Shown: in pieces, positions 1 to 9,372 of the stretch
Layout: the number at the start of each line of letters is the position of its first letter
How positions within the stretch are numbered: the first letter of the stretch is position 1
NCBI RefSeq assembly: GCF_004770145.1
Contig: NZ_RQFW01000005.1
Span: 186,001-250,000, forward strand
Length of the DNA: 64,000 nt
Direction: 5' to 3'
Source: Leptospira bourretii
GTDB taxonomy: Bacteria > Spirochaetota > Leptospiria > Leptospirales > Leptospiraceae
Translations under genes and position numbers: made by a program
Notes under the pieces: generated by a model
The model's database searches: none
What the model saw: only the letters and a program-made list of their open reading frames with translations
Told to the model about the DNA's origin: nothing

Positions 1-1196
1 TTCCTATCCTTACAGAAACTGTGAATGGAAAACCTTTGGTATGGCTTGATAATGCAGCGACAACACAAAAACCAACTTCGGTGATAGATAGGTTATCTCA
101 TTTTTATCTGCATGAAAATTCGAATATCCATCGTGCAGCTCATACTTTGGCAGCAAGATCTACGGATGCCTATGAAAAAGCAAGGTCACTGGTCCAAGGA
201 TTTATTGGTGCAGGGAGTGTAGAGGAAATTGTTTTTGTGAGAGGAACCACGGAAGGAATCAATCTCCTTTCGAATATCATCTCCGACAAACAGATCCAAG
301 CTGGTGATGAAATATTAATCACCCACTTAGAACACCATGCCAATATTGTTCCTTGGCAAATGGTCTGTGCCAAAAAAGGTGCTAAGTTAAAAGTGGCACC
401 CGTAGATGATTCTGGACAAATCATCCTTAGCGAATACGAACGTCTGTTAAACTCTAAAACAAAAATTGTTTCCATCACACAAGTTTCCAATGCTTTGGGA
501 ACCGTGGTTCCTGTGGAGGAGATGACAAGGTCGGCTCATAAAGTGGGGGCTCTTGTGATTGTGGATGGTGCACAGTCCGTATCGCATATGCCGGTGAATG
601 TTCAGGAAATTGATTGTGACTTCTTTGTGTTTAGTGGCCACAAACTCTTTGCACCTACTGGAATCGGTGTGGTTTACGGAAAAAAAGCCATCCTCGACAG
701 TTTGCCTCCATGGCAAGGTGGTGGGAATATGATTAGGGATGTCAACTTTGATCATACAACCTTCCAAGAGGCACCGTTTCGATTTGAAGCAGGAACAGGT
801 AACATCGCTGATGCGGTAGGACTTGGAGCAGCGATTGAATATCTGAACCGATTTGGGATGAAACAAATTTCAGCCTTCGAACATGATCTATTGGAATACG
901 GCACCAAAGAATTGTTAAAGGTTCCAGGTTTACGTTTGATCGGAACTGCCAAGGAGAAAGCGGGAGTGTTGTCCTTTGTGGTAGATGGATTCAAAACAGA
1001 AGAGATCGGAAAAAAACTCGCCGAAGAAGGAATTGCCGTACGTGCAGGCCACCACTGTGCCCAACCGATCTTAAGAAGGTTTGGATTGGAATCTACAGTC
1101 AGGCCATCACTTGCCTTTTACAATTCTTGTGAAGACATTGATGCACTCATCCGAGTGTTGTACGAGTTAGGAAGTCGGAACAGGATTGGTATTTAG
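1..1196 (+). CDS. sufS: Cysteine desulfurase, SufS type (5' end outside window)
   Basis: PLP enzyme that takes sulfur from L-cysteine and passes it as persulfide to the Fe-S cluster assembly machinery. The frame is open from base 3 and reads PILTETVNGKPLVWLDNAATT, the usual SufS beginning around residue 15. The gene therefore starts upstream of the window, and the GTG at 21 is an internal codon. Seen: the PLP lysine in FSGHKLFAPTG (codon 642-644), the cofactor region THLEHHANIVPW, and the persulfide cysteine in RAGHHCAQPI (codon 1056-1058). The short loop before that cysteine fits the SufS class rather than IscS. It converges on cysE, so cysteine synthesis and cysteine use lie side by side. 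The SufS family call is firm; the rest of a suf operon, if present, lies outside. Confidence 0.93.
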   Translation, partial: PILTETVNGKPLVWLDNAATTQKPTSVIDRLSHFYLHENSNIHRAAHTLAARSTDAYEKARSLVQGFIGAGSVEEIVFVRGTTEGINLLSNIISDKQIQAGDEILITHLEHHANIVPWQMVCAKKGAKLKVAPVDDSGQIILSEYERLLNSKTKIVSITQVSNALGTVVPVEEMTRSAHKVGALVIVDGAQSVSHMPVNVQEIDCDFFVFSGHKLFAPTGIGVVYGKKAILDSLPPWQGGGNMIRDVNFDHTTFQEAPFRFEAGTGNIADAVGLGAAIEYLNRFGMKQISAFEHDLLEYGTKELLKVPGLRLIGTAKEKAGVLSFVVDGFKTEEIGKKLAEEGIAVRAGHHCAQPILRRFGLESTVRPSLAFYNSCEDIDALIRVLYELGSRNRIGI

Positions 1197-1211
1197 CGAT
1201 TTGGTTCTAGT

Positions 1212-2144
1212 TCAAATGGTAAAATCCAAACCTTGGATTTCATTTGCACTTCGGACTCTCACTTCTGATTTTTGATACACAACGGAATAAGGAGGGATAC
1301 TTTGAGTGATCCAAGCATTCCCTCCGATGATCGACTGTTTGCCGATAATAGTTTCCCCACCAAGGATGGTGGCCCCTGCATAAATCACAACTCCCTCTTC
1401 GATCGTCGGATGGCGTTTTTGTTTCGCCAAAGACTTGTTTACTGAAAGTGCTCCAAGAGTCACACCTTGGTAAATTTTTACATTGTCTGCAATACGTGTG
1501 GTTTCTCCGATCACGATTCCTGTTCCATGATCCATAAAAAATGCCCTACCAATTTCGGCACCAGGATGGATGTCAATCCCTGTTGCTTCATGTGCCACAC
1601 GAGATAAAAGTTTTGGAAAGATAGGCAAATCAGACTTAAAAAAATAATTTGCCACCCTGTGCACAGCACCGGCATAAAACCCTGAATAGGCGAGAATCAC
1701 TTCATGGATACTTTCGGCAGCAGGATCTCCTAAAAATGCAGCTTCCGCATCCTCCCACATCCATTGGTACAAACCAGGAAGTTTGGCAATGAAGTTATGC
1801 AAAATATCATCCAAAGGAATGATCCTTCCAAACTCCCTATCCGCATAAGCAGAGTAAGGTTCTAATAAGTTTTTCCAACGGATACGAAAGAGTTCCAACT
1901 GGTCTACGATTTGGTCTTTAGAAGTAAAGTTACGTTCGGAATGGTATCCAGAAAAAAGAATCGAAAACAATTCTTCCAAAAACCGACTGGCCACTTGTTT
2001 GCCACCAACCACAGTTTCGGGGATGGATTGCCGACCGAGGATCGAACTATAAAATTCATCTTGTCCATTCGATAACATATATGCTAGTAAGTCCTTGGCA
2101 GGAGATAGGGAGAATGCGAAAAATCCGAAGGTCTTAAAATCCAA
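1212..2144 (-). CDS. cysE: Serine O-acetyltransferase
   Basis: Transfers acetyl from acetyl-CoA to L-serine, giving O-acetylserine for cysteine synthase. The N-terminal half (about residues 1-170) is helical. The C-terminal half is a left-handed beta-helix of hexapeptide repeats, seen as DIHPGAEIGRAFFMDHGTG followed by IVIGETTRIADNVKIYQG. The MDHGTG and GVTLGALS segments form the active-site and CoA region of the SAT family. At 310 residues it is longer than E. coli CysE (273) and resembles the EpsC/SAT group with an extended N-terminus. The first ATG is used; a slightly later start cannot be excluded. It is convergent with the sufS-type gene with about 15 bases between stops. No operator was recognised in the short region shared with the divergent ABC-F gene. 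Confidence 0.9.
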   Translation of the reverse strand: MDFKTFGFFAFSLSPAKDLLAYMLSNGQDEFYSSILGRQSIPETVVGGKQVASRFLEELFSILFSGYHSERNFTSKDQIVDQLELFRIRWKNLLEPYSAYADREFGRIIPLDDILHNFIAKLPGLYQWMWEDAEAAFLGDPAAESIHEVILAYSGFYAGAVHRVANYFFKSDLPIFPKLLSRVAHEATGIDIHPGAEIGRAFFMDHGTGIVIGETTRIADNVKIYQGVTLGALSVNKSLAKQKRHPTIEEGVVIYAGATILGGETIIGKQSIIGGNAWITQSIPPYSVVYQKSEVRVRSANEIQGLDFTI

Positions 2145-2221
2145 GACAAAGTCGATAAATCAGATGTACATTCGTAACAAAATATTGAATACGATTGTCC
2201 GATTGAGCCTCATTCCATCTC

Positions 2222-4099
2222 ATGGACATTGTGCTAGTCTCCGTATCCAAACTTTCCAAAACCATCGGCGAAAAAAAACTTTTTTCAAATCTCGACTTCT
2301 CCATTAGTGAAGGAGAAAAACTCGCCATTGTCGGGATTAATGGATCGGGTAAGTCCACTCTCCTTCGTGCTCTTCTTGGAAAAGAAGAAACAGATTCCGG
2401 ACAAATCATCAAAAACAATAACCTTAAAATTTCGATCCTCGATCAAAATCCTATCTTTGATCCAAAGGAAACCATCCTTGATCATATTTATAAAGGTGAT
2501 AACAAATTAGTCAAAACCATCCGCAAATATGAAGATATCTGCGAACGAATGAGTGAAGGTGAAGAAGGACTCGATGATGAGTTTACCAATGCCTCACAAG
2601 AAATGGACAGACTTTCTGCTTGGGATTACGAACAACAAATCAAATCCATATTAAAAGAGTTAGGTGTCGAAAAACTAGAAAGAAAAATGTCTGAGTTGTC
2701 TGGTGGGATGTTAAAAAAAGTAGAACTTGCCAAATCCCTCATTGATGAAAGTAATTTACTGATCTTAGATGAACCAACAAACCATTTGGATGTAAAATCT
2801 ATTTTATGGTTAGAAGAATATCTGGCGGGGCTCGACAAGGCAATTATACTCATCACACACGACCGGTATTTTTTGGATCGAATTGTTACCAAAATTTTGG
2901 AACTGGACCGCGGTAGTCATTTTTTATATGAAGGGAACTATTCTATTTATTTAGAACGCAAAGTAGAAAGAGAAGAAACCCTTCAAAAACAAGAAGATAA
3001 AATCAAACAATTTCTCAAACAAGAAGTGAAGTGGTTGAAACGCCAACCCAAAGCACGTTCCACCAAACAAAAAGCAAGGATTGATCGTGCAAGCGACCTC
3101 CAAAACAGAGAAAAACGAGAAATACAAAAAGATCTAGAACTGAGTGTGGCCGCCAAACGCCAAGGGAAAACCATTTTAGAAATTCATAATCTAAAAAAGG
3201 GGATTGCTGACAAATTACTCATCAACGATTTCACTTATACTTTTAAAGCGAAAGAACGACTCGGAATCATTGGGCCAAACGGAATTGGCAAATCTACACT
3301 TCTCAACCTTATGTCTGGCCGCATTACACCCGATAGTGGGTACATCAAACCAGGGATTAATACCAAGGTGGGATACTTTGACCAAACTAGTTCCGAACTT
3401 CCACTGGAACGAAATGTGCTCGATTATATCAAAGATGTTGCTGGTGAAATGATCGAAACCGAATCTGGTGAAAAAATTTCAGCAGCAAAGATGTTAGAAA
3501 GATTTCTTTTTGATGGGAAATTACAATACACACCCATCGCCAAACTTTCGGGAGGCGAAAGAAGAAGGCTATTTCTGGTTCAGATCCTTATGACGGGTCC
3601 AAACTTTCTCATCTTAGATGAACCAACCAATGATTTGGACATCCAAACACTTTCTGTTTTAGAATCATTTTTAGATGAATTTCCGGGAACCGTTGTGATT
3701 GTTTCCCATGATCGTTATTTTTTAGACCGCACAGCAGAAAGTCTACTTGTCTTTCGAAAAGAAGGTAAGTTGGATCATTTCATTGGAACATTTTCTTCCT
3801 TTTTAGAAAATGATTCTTTAGAATTAGAAGCTGAACCTAGTTCCCAAAAACCAAAAGAAGTTTTGCCAACTCCACTTGGATCGGAGAAACCCTCAAAATC
3901 CAAACAAGACCAGAAGAAACTTTCTAAATTAGAAACAGAGATTGCCAAACTCGAGTCATCAAAACTAGAATTAGAAACGAAATTGAGTACATTCGCAAAT
4001 GATCATACGGAACTTCAAAAAATATCTGAAGAAATCCAAAAGATAGAAACGGAAATTCTTTACAAAATGGAGGAATGGGAAATGCTTCAATCCGAATGA
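2222..4099 (+). CDS. ABC-F family ATPase (Uup/EttA-like)
   Basis: Soluble protein with two ATP-binding cassettes and no membrane segment. ABC-F members act on ribosomes to resolve stalled or early elongation complexes, and some give antibiotic protection. Domain 1 has Walker A GINGSGKST and signature LSGGM; domain 2 has GPNGIGKST and LSGGERRR. Both have LDEPTN Walker B motifs and HDRYFLDR switch motifs. A basic linker (about 250-310, KWLKRQPKARSTKQKAR) matches the position of the P-site tRNA interaction motif. The last 80 or so residues are Lys/Glu-rich with heptad spacing, a Uup-type C-terminal coiled coil. 625 residues is normal. The stop overlaps the ATG of the next gene (ATGA). Subclass is a guess: the C-terminal coiled coil favours Uup. 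Confidence 0.9.
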   Translation: MDIVLVSVSKLSKTIGEKKLFSNLDFSISEGEKLAIVGINGSGKSTLLRALLGKEETDSGQIIKNNNLKISILDQNPIFDPKETILDHIYKGDNKLVKTIRKYEDICERMSEGEEGLDDEFTNASQEMDRLSAWDYEQQIKSILKELGVEKLERKMSELSGGMLKKVELAKSLIDESNLLILDEPTNHLDVKSILWLEEYLAGLDKAIILITHDRYFLDRIVTKILELDRGSHFLYEGNYSIYLERKVEREETLQKQEDKIKQFLKQEVKWLKRQPKARSTKQKARIDRASDLQNREKREIQKDLELSVAAKRQGKTILEIHNLKKGIADKLLINDFTYTFKAKERLGIIGPNGIGKSTLLNLMSGRITPDSGYIKPGINTKVGYFDQTSSELPLERNVLDYIKDVAGEMIETESGEKISAAKMLERFLFDGKLQYTPIAKLSGGERRRLFLVQILMTGPNFLILDEPTNDLDIQTLSVLESFLDEFPGTVVIVSHDRYFLDRTAESLLVFRKEGKLDHFIGTFSSFLENDSLELEAEPSSQKPKEVLPTPLGSEKPSKSKQDQKKLSKLETEIAKLESSKLELETKLSTFANDHTELQKISEEIQKIETEILYKMEEWEMLQSE

Positions 4100-5850
4100 A
4101 GACTGTCCTATATACAAGAATTTTTATTTGGACACCCATCATCTTTATTGGGTACTTCATCTCAGCACAGATTGGATTTAAAATTGCCTTCTTAAATAGC
4201 CAAGTTTCCCCTGTTTGGCCCCCAGAAGGTGTTGGTCTTGCTTCCCTTCTCCTTCTTGGCCCTGTTGCATTGCCTGGAATTTATTTAGGTGCCACTGTTG
4301 CCAATTTTTTTAACAATCCGCATCTGCAAACAGCATTCCTGATTGGGATCGGAAATACACTCAGTAGTTATATCAATTATCGAATCATCAAACGAGTCAC
4401 AGAAAAAAGTGATCCGATTTACTCCACCAAGGATTTAATTTATTTCTTAAGCATCGGAACCTTTCCTGGATCTTTTGTGAGCACCATTATGGGTGTTACG
4501 AGTTTATGGTATTGGGATTTTTTATCGAGTGAACTTTATTTCAATGTATTCTTCACTTGGTTTTCGGGAGAAATGCTTGGTTTTCTCATCGTTGCACCAT
4601 TGCTTTATGTTTGGTTTCATCCCAAAGCAAAATTAAAATTAGAACTTCGCAAACAAATCGAACTTTTACTTTGGATCATTTTAGTTTACATTTCTGGGTC
4701 TATAGCTTTTAGCGATGAATGGCCTTTACTCTTTTTACCCATTCCCTTTGTCATTGTCACAAGCATTCGGTTTCGCCAATTTGGAGCCACACTCTCCACA
4801 GTTGTCCTCGCCTTTACAGCCGTTACACTTACCATTGAAGGAAAAGGTGTTTTTGCAAGAAGAGACGCGAGTGGGCTCTCCATCAACGATTCCCTAATTT
4901 TTTTGGATGCGTTTTTATTTTGTATCAGCGGGATTGCTTACTTCCTTGTCACAGCCACAAGGGAAAGAGAAAGGGCACAACTTGCTTCCTTAAAGTCCTT
5001 ACAGTTTTTAAATGAACTAAAAGAAAAGGCCAATGAAGAATTAGAACAAAAGGTTTTAGAAAGAACCGCTGTGATTGAAGAACAAAGGACAGAAATTGAA
5101 AAACAATTGGATATGGCCAAACGCATCCAAGAATCCCTTTTTCCTCAAAAAGAAATTTTGCCACTAGGTGTAGATATCCTTTTTAAAAATATCCCCATGA
5201 TGAAAGTGGGTGGAGATTTGTATGATATTGTTTGGAAACCCGAAAGACAAGAGTTAGGTGTTTTTATCTGTGATGTTTCTGGACATGGAATCCCCGCTGC
5301 CTTATTAAGTGCCCTTGTCAAAACATCACTGGAAAAATGGAAACAAGACCCTGTGGATCTAAAAGAAAATTTAGAATCGATTCGCCACCAAATCATCCCC
5401 AACCTTCGGGAACATTTTGTCACTGCAAGTTTACTCCACCTTCATACAGGTACGGGTTCTCTCACATTTGCCCGGGCAGGACATTTTCCACTTTTTATCA
5501 TTCGTAAATCGGGTGCTCTTGTAAGTTTAAAACCAATGGGAAGGATCATTACCCCCATTTTTGAAATCCTTGCGGAAGAAGAGAGATTCCAATTGGAAAC
5601 GGGGGATTTGATTGTAATGCTCACCGACGGACTCACCGAAGCAAGGGAACCTGAATCATTACAAATGTTTGGTGAGGAGAGACTCCTTCACTTAATTCGC
5701 GATATACGAAGTCTTCCTCTCTTTGAAATCCAAGACCAAGTTTTCCAATCGGTCATCCAACTTTCTGGAGGAATTGCTGCCATCCAAGATGATTTGACTC
5801 TCGGGCTCATACGTTATTCGGGGATTACCGAAGAGACTTCCAAAGTTTAA
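4096..5850 (+). CDS. MASE1 sensor - SpoIIE/PP2C-type phosphatase
   Basis: Membrane signalling protein that probably dephosphorylates an anti-sigma-factor antagonist. Residues about 8-290 hold 8 or so hydrophobic segments, with SPVWPPEGVGLASLLLL typical of MASE1 sensor domains. A coiled coil follows (about 295-350, ending in the common MAKRIQESLFPQ). The C-terminal SpoIIE-like PP2C domain has GGDLYD, CDVSGHGIPAALL, MLTDGLTEA and DDLTLGLIR, so the metal-binding aspartates are present. I chose the ATG at 4096, which overlaps the ABC-F stop as ATGA; an in-frame ATG at 4075 is an alternative, right after GGAGGA. A candidate partner class, an RsbW-like kinase, is encoded at 48742 in this window, but a link is speculation. 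The ligand sensed by MASE1 is unknown. Confidence 0.88.
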   Translation: MKTVLYTRIFIWTPIIFIGYFISAQIGFKIAFLNSQVSPVWPPEGVGLASLLLLGPVALPGIYLGATVANFFNNPHLQTAFLIGIGNTLSSYINYRIIKRVTEKSDPIYSTKDLIYFLSIGTFPGSFVSTIMGVTSLWYWDFLSSELYFNVFFTWFSGEMLGFLIVAPLLYVWFHPKAKLKLELRKQIELLLWIILVYISGSIAFSDEWPLLFLPIPFVIVTSIRFRQFGATLSTVVLAFTAVTLTIEGKGVFARRDASGLSINDSLIFLDAFLFCISGIAYFLVTATRERERAQLASLKSLQFLNELKEKANEELEQKVLERTAVIEEQRTEIEKQLDMAKRIQESLFPQKEILPLGVDILFKNIPMMKVGGDLYDIVWKPERQELGVFICDVSGHGIPAALLSALVKTSLEKWKQDPVDLKENLESIRHQIIPNLREHFVTASLLHLHTGTGSLTFARAGHFPLFIIRKSGALVSLKPMGRIITPIFEILAEEERFQLETGDLIVMLTDGLTEAREPESLQMFGEERLLHLIRDIRSLPLFEIQDQVFQSVIQLSGGIAAIQDDLTLGLIRYSGITEETSKV

Positions 5851-5863
5851 TTCTGTTTGATTC

Positions 5864-6340
5864 CTAAGTCGGCGGCGGTTCTAAAAATTCCTCAATACAA
5901 GGAAGAAGAACTTCCGTTCTTTCTTTTTCACTCATAGGACCTAAGTCTCCACCTTTATTGAACCGACTGAGTGATTTGGTATAGTCTGCATAGTTAACCA
6001 TAGATGCCATTTCAACGATTTCAATTGCATTCCCTTTGGTTTGTCTGAGATAAGCACTACAAGAAATATAAGAACCGAAAAAGGTTTTCTCTTTTCGAAA
6101 GAATACGATTTTATATACGGCGGCATATGGGGAATCGCTTAGTAAATGATTTGGGAATTGTTTCTTTTTTGTATCCATCCAATCATGGATGTCCATTCCT
6201 TTTGGCAAGGTGACAGGGTTCTTGGGATACACTCGTCTCTCAGGTGGAAGTAAACTTGCACAACTGACCAAAAAAAATGTGGAGATACAAACCAAAAGAC
6301 CATAAGAGCCAATTTTAAATCGGCTTAATCTCTGTCTCAT
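5864..6340 (-). CDS. Small lipoprotein, paralogue of the gene at 7129
   Basis: Function not recognised. The N-terminus is basic, then hydrophobic, ending in STFFLVSCAS, a lipobox with the modified Cys near residue 27 when translation starts at the ATG at 6340. The frame is open to an ATG at 6406, but that would put about 20 polar residues ahead of the signal sequence. The mature part has RRVYPKNPVTLPKGMDIH, an SYISCSAYLRQT segment with a free cysteine, and the C-terminal block DLGPMSEKERTEVLLPCIEEFLEPP. All of these recur almost word for word in the protein encoded at 7129-7578, so the two are recent paralogues around an unrelated gene. It is probably membrane anchored and periplasm facing. 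Its 3' end faces the phosphatase gene with 13 bases between. Confidence 0.72.
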   Translation of the reverse strand: MRQRLSRFKIGSYGLLVCISTFFLVSCASLLPPERRVYPKNPVTLPKGMDIHDWMDTKKKQFPNHLLSDSPYAAVYKIVFFRKEKTFFGSYISCSAYLRQTKGNAIEIVEMASMVNYADYTKSLSRFNKGGDLGPMSEKERTEVLLPCIEEFLEPPPT

Positions 6341-6431
6341 TTGATTTCTTATTTTCAATTGAGCTATTTTAGAGTCCATTTCCCTTACATTCTCCTCTAC
6401 TAACATCGTATCTATGGTTTACCACTTTCAC

Positions 6432-7121
6432 TTAAGGCACAACCTTTGTCTCTTTTGCCAATTCGTCCGGTAGATTTAAATAAATCTCATCAATGGCTTC
6501 TTGGAATCCCTGCAAATACATCGCAGAGACAACACTCGGTTCATCGAACAAATTTCCGTGATCTCGCATTTGAAACTGATTTGGAATCAAAACATACCAG
6601 GGACTTATAAAACGTGTGGCAAGCTGCAATGTTTTTTTCTCTGAGACCAATCTGTTTTTGTGATACAACTTAACTGTTACCTCCAAATTCAGTTTTTCTT
6701 GGCAAGGGAACAAACAAATGGTTAACATTTGTAAGACTTGGCCAAAACTTTTTTGGTCCCAATCACTTTTCGGATGGTTTGCGACAACAAAAATCACATA
6801 GTCAGTCTTCAGATTGGTAAGTTCAAAATGTTTATCTTCTATATTATGAATATAAATTGTTTTCCATTGGTAACGAGAGGTTCCAATTTCATTTTGTTTT
6901 TTGACGAAGTATTCACTTCTAGGCAATCCAAACATTGGATTCATTTCGATCCAACCAGTAAAAGCTCTACGATGAAAAACACGATTTTGATTTAAGATGG
7001 TGATGGATTCACTCATTTTTTCTTTTGTAGTATTTTCAGAAAATGGTTTTAATTGGTGTTCTAAATTAGCAAAGACACATTGATAAAAGAAAATCATTGG
7101 GCATAAATAAATATATTTCAC
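6432..7121 (-). CDS. Hypothetical exported protein
   Basis: 229 residues, family not recognised. The first 18 residues are hydrophobic (KYIYLCPMIFFYQCVFA) and look like a cleavable signal peptide or a poor lipobox. The rest is polar with scattered aromatic residues and no catalytic motif I can name. The C-terminus ends NLPDELAKETKVVP. It sits between two paralogous lipoprotein genes on the same strand, 7 bases below the end of the upstream copy and about 90 bases before the other. This suggests a three-gene transcription unit made by duplication around it. Codon use resembles its neighbours. Confidence 0.6.
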   Translation of the reverse strand: MKYIYLCPMIFFYQCVFANLEHQLKPFSENTTKEKMSESITILNQNRVFHRRAFTGWIEMNPMFGLPRSEYFVKKQNEIGTSRYQWKTIYIHNIEDKHFELTNLKTDYVIFVVANHPKSDWDQKSFGQVLQMLTICLFPCQEKLNLEVTVKLYHKNRLVSEKKTLQLATRFISPWYVLIPNQFQMRDHGNLFDEPSVVSAMYLQGFQEAIDEIYLNLPDELAKETKVVP

Positions 7122-7128
7122 TAATCAA

Positions 7129-7578
7129 TCATTCCTTTGTTTGGGGTGGTTCTAAAAATTCTTCAATACAAGGAAGTAGGATTTCGGTCCTTTCCTTTTC
7201 ATTCATAGGACCTAGGTCTCCACCTCTCGGGATGACAGATTTTTCATAATTGGCATAGTTTACATTGGAGACCATTTCAATGATTTCAATCGCATGAATG
7301 TTCGTTTGGCGAAGAAACGCACCACAGGAAATAAATGATCCTAAATTTGTGAATTTCTTTCGATAGAACAAAATCTTATATGAATCCGGATACGGAGAAT
7401 AACTTCGCAATCGATCTGGGTATTGGTTCTTCTTAGTTTCCATCCACTGATGGATGTCCATACCCTTTGGCAAAGTGACAGGATTTTTTGGATACACTCT
7501 CTTTTCGGGTGGAAGCAAACTCGCACAACCGATCAAAAGAAAAACGGAGATACAAAGAAAACGAATAGAAGAAACCAA
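7129..7578 (-). CDS. Small lipoprotein, paralogue of the gene at 5864
   Basis: Function not recognised. The signal sequence SSIRFLCISVFLLIGCAS carries a lipobox with Cys near residue 18, followed by LLPPEKRVYPKNPVTLPKG as in the 5864 protein. The C-terminal block DLGPMNEKERTEILLPCIEEFLEPP is also shared. The open frame extends to an ATG at 7668, but the extra 30 residues are polar and precede the signal peptide. I prefer the TTG at 7578, which has GGAG 12 bases upstream; this places the perfect 13-bp inverted repeat at 7594-7646 in the leader rather than in coding sequence. If the ATG at 7668 is used, the stem-loop lies inside the coding region. The two copies have diverged mainly in the middle (residues 60-100). 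Confidence 0.68.
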   Translation of the reverse strand: MVSSIRFLCISVFLLIGCASLLPPEKRVYPKNPVTLPKGMDIHQWMETKKNQYPDRLRSYSPYPDSYKILFYRKKFTNLGSFISCGAFLRQTNIHAIEIIEMVSNVNYANYEKSVIPRGGDLGPMNEKERTEILLPCIEEFLEPPQTKE

Positions 7579-7593
7579 TCGGAAGTTTGACTC

Positions 7594-7646
7594 CGATCTA
7601 TTCGGACAGAATATACGAAATTTGTCATTCCTATCCGAATAGATCG
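7594..7646 (-). promoter_or_regulatory. Perfect 13-bp inverted repeat in lipoprotein leader
   Basis: The arm at 7594-7606 (CGATCTATTCGGA) is the exact reverse complement of the arm at 7634-7646, with a 27-base spacer. In the minus-strand transcript the second arm runs straight into GGAG and then the proposed TTG start at 7578. No T-run follows, so it is not an intrinsic terminator. A leader stem-loop that sets translation or RNA stability, or a DNA operator, are both possible. Confidence 0.5.
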
Positions 7647-7671
7647 TATTAAAGTTTAAATTTCCCAAGAT

Positions 7672-8028
7672 CTATAACCTCCATTTCCCGGGACTGCCAA
7701 CATTATGGTATCTTCCTGCAGGGACATGGAAGGGATTGTGACCGCCACCATTGTGGGGAGATTGGAAAGAAGACCTCCCACCTTGGTAAGGATAACCATA
7801 CATAGGTTGTCGGTAGTAGTATCCACCGCTATGGTAGGGAGAATGTCGGAAATCTCGACCTCTTGTATCGTAAGTTCTATCCGAATAGTAGTCATTGTAA
7901 CCATTGGCACTAACACAGCCCCCGCCGAGTACTGCCAAACCACTTACAAAAAACAAGGAACAAAAAAACCTAACGAGCCTTTGACGGTTTAGTTTTTCAA
8001 CGGATTCTAAATTGATTCTGTTCATCAT
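7672..8028 (-). CDS. Gly/Tyr/His-rich small lipoprotein
   Basis: About 118 residues, function unknown. Hydrophobic FFCSLFFVSGLAVLGGGC ends in a lipobox cysteine. The mature part is low in complexity and rich in Gly, Tyr, Arg, His and Ser (YYSDRTYDTRGRDF, HSGGYYYRQPMYGYPYQGG), like cell-surface or disordered exported proteins. The start is one of two adjacent ATGs (8028 and 8025); the frame stays open to 8079, but those codons run into the GC-rich hairpin region upstream. It lies first in the minus-strand lipoprotein group and is divergent from ilvC. Confidence 0.62.
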   Translation of the reverse strand: MMNRINLESVEKLNRQRLVRFFCSLFFVSGLAVLGGGCVSANGYNDYYSDRTYDTRGRDFRHSPYHSGGYYYRQPMYGYPYQGGRSSFQSPHNGGGHNPFHVPAGRYHNVGSPGKWRL

Positions 8029-8154
8029 GAATCCAGTATAAGGTGAAAATTCCCGTGCGCCAATGGAGGGTTTCCGCATTTGCGGAAATCACCTATGCCC
8101 ATTGTTTGGTTTGGTAAGTGAATTTCTGGTCACGGGGATAAAATATTATGTCAC

Positions 8155-8242
8155 TAAGCGCCCTTGATGCGAAGGAGGCGGTAGCCGTCCGAAGGACCGA
8201 AGCGAAAGCGGAGTCCGGAGACAGCAAGGAAAGGCGCCCTAA
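8155..8242. repeat. GC-rich structured intergenic element
   Basis: An 83-88 base block between divergent genes with about 64% G+C by hand count, far above the neighbouring DNA. The ends are partly complementary (GCGCCCTTG against CAAGGAAAGGCGC). Inside are GTCC/GGAC/GTCC arms at 8187, 8194 and 8213 that can pair in two ways, and a GCGAAAGC tetraloop motif. It is too unlike a tRNA (no TTCGA loop, no good acceptor stem) and has no useful frame. A REP-like repeated palindromic element is the likeliest reading, but only one copy is visible here. Confidence 0.5.
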
Positions 8243-8277
8243 TTCGTTCTTGTTTCCCTCCTTATAGTTAAAAATGA

Positions 8278-9321
<1,044 letters not shown>

Positions 9322-9372
9322 TTTTTAAGGTAACTAAAGTTTTAGTCTAAAGAAAGGAAGAAGGGATTTTAT

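Noticed and set aside
170..490. Long antisense frames opposite sufS and many other genes
   Set aside because: They are shadows of well-supported genes in another frame, with no ribosome site and no domain.
8155..8242. Possible tRNA (length near 85 bases)
   Set aside because: No TTCGA T-loop, no consistent acceptor stem, ends pair only partly; described as a structured element instead.
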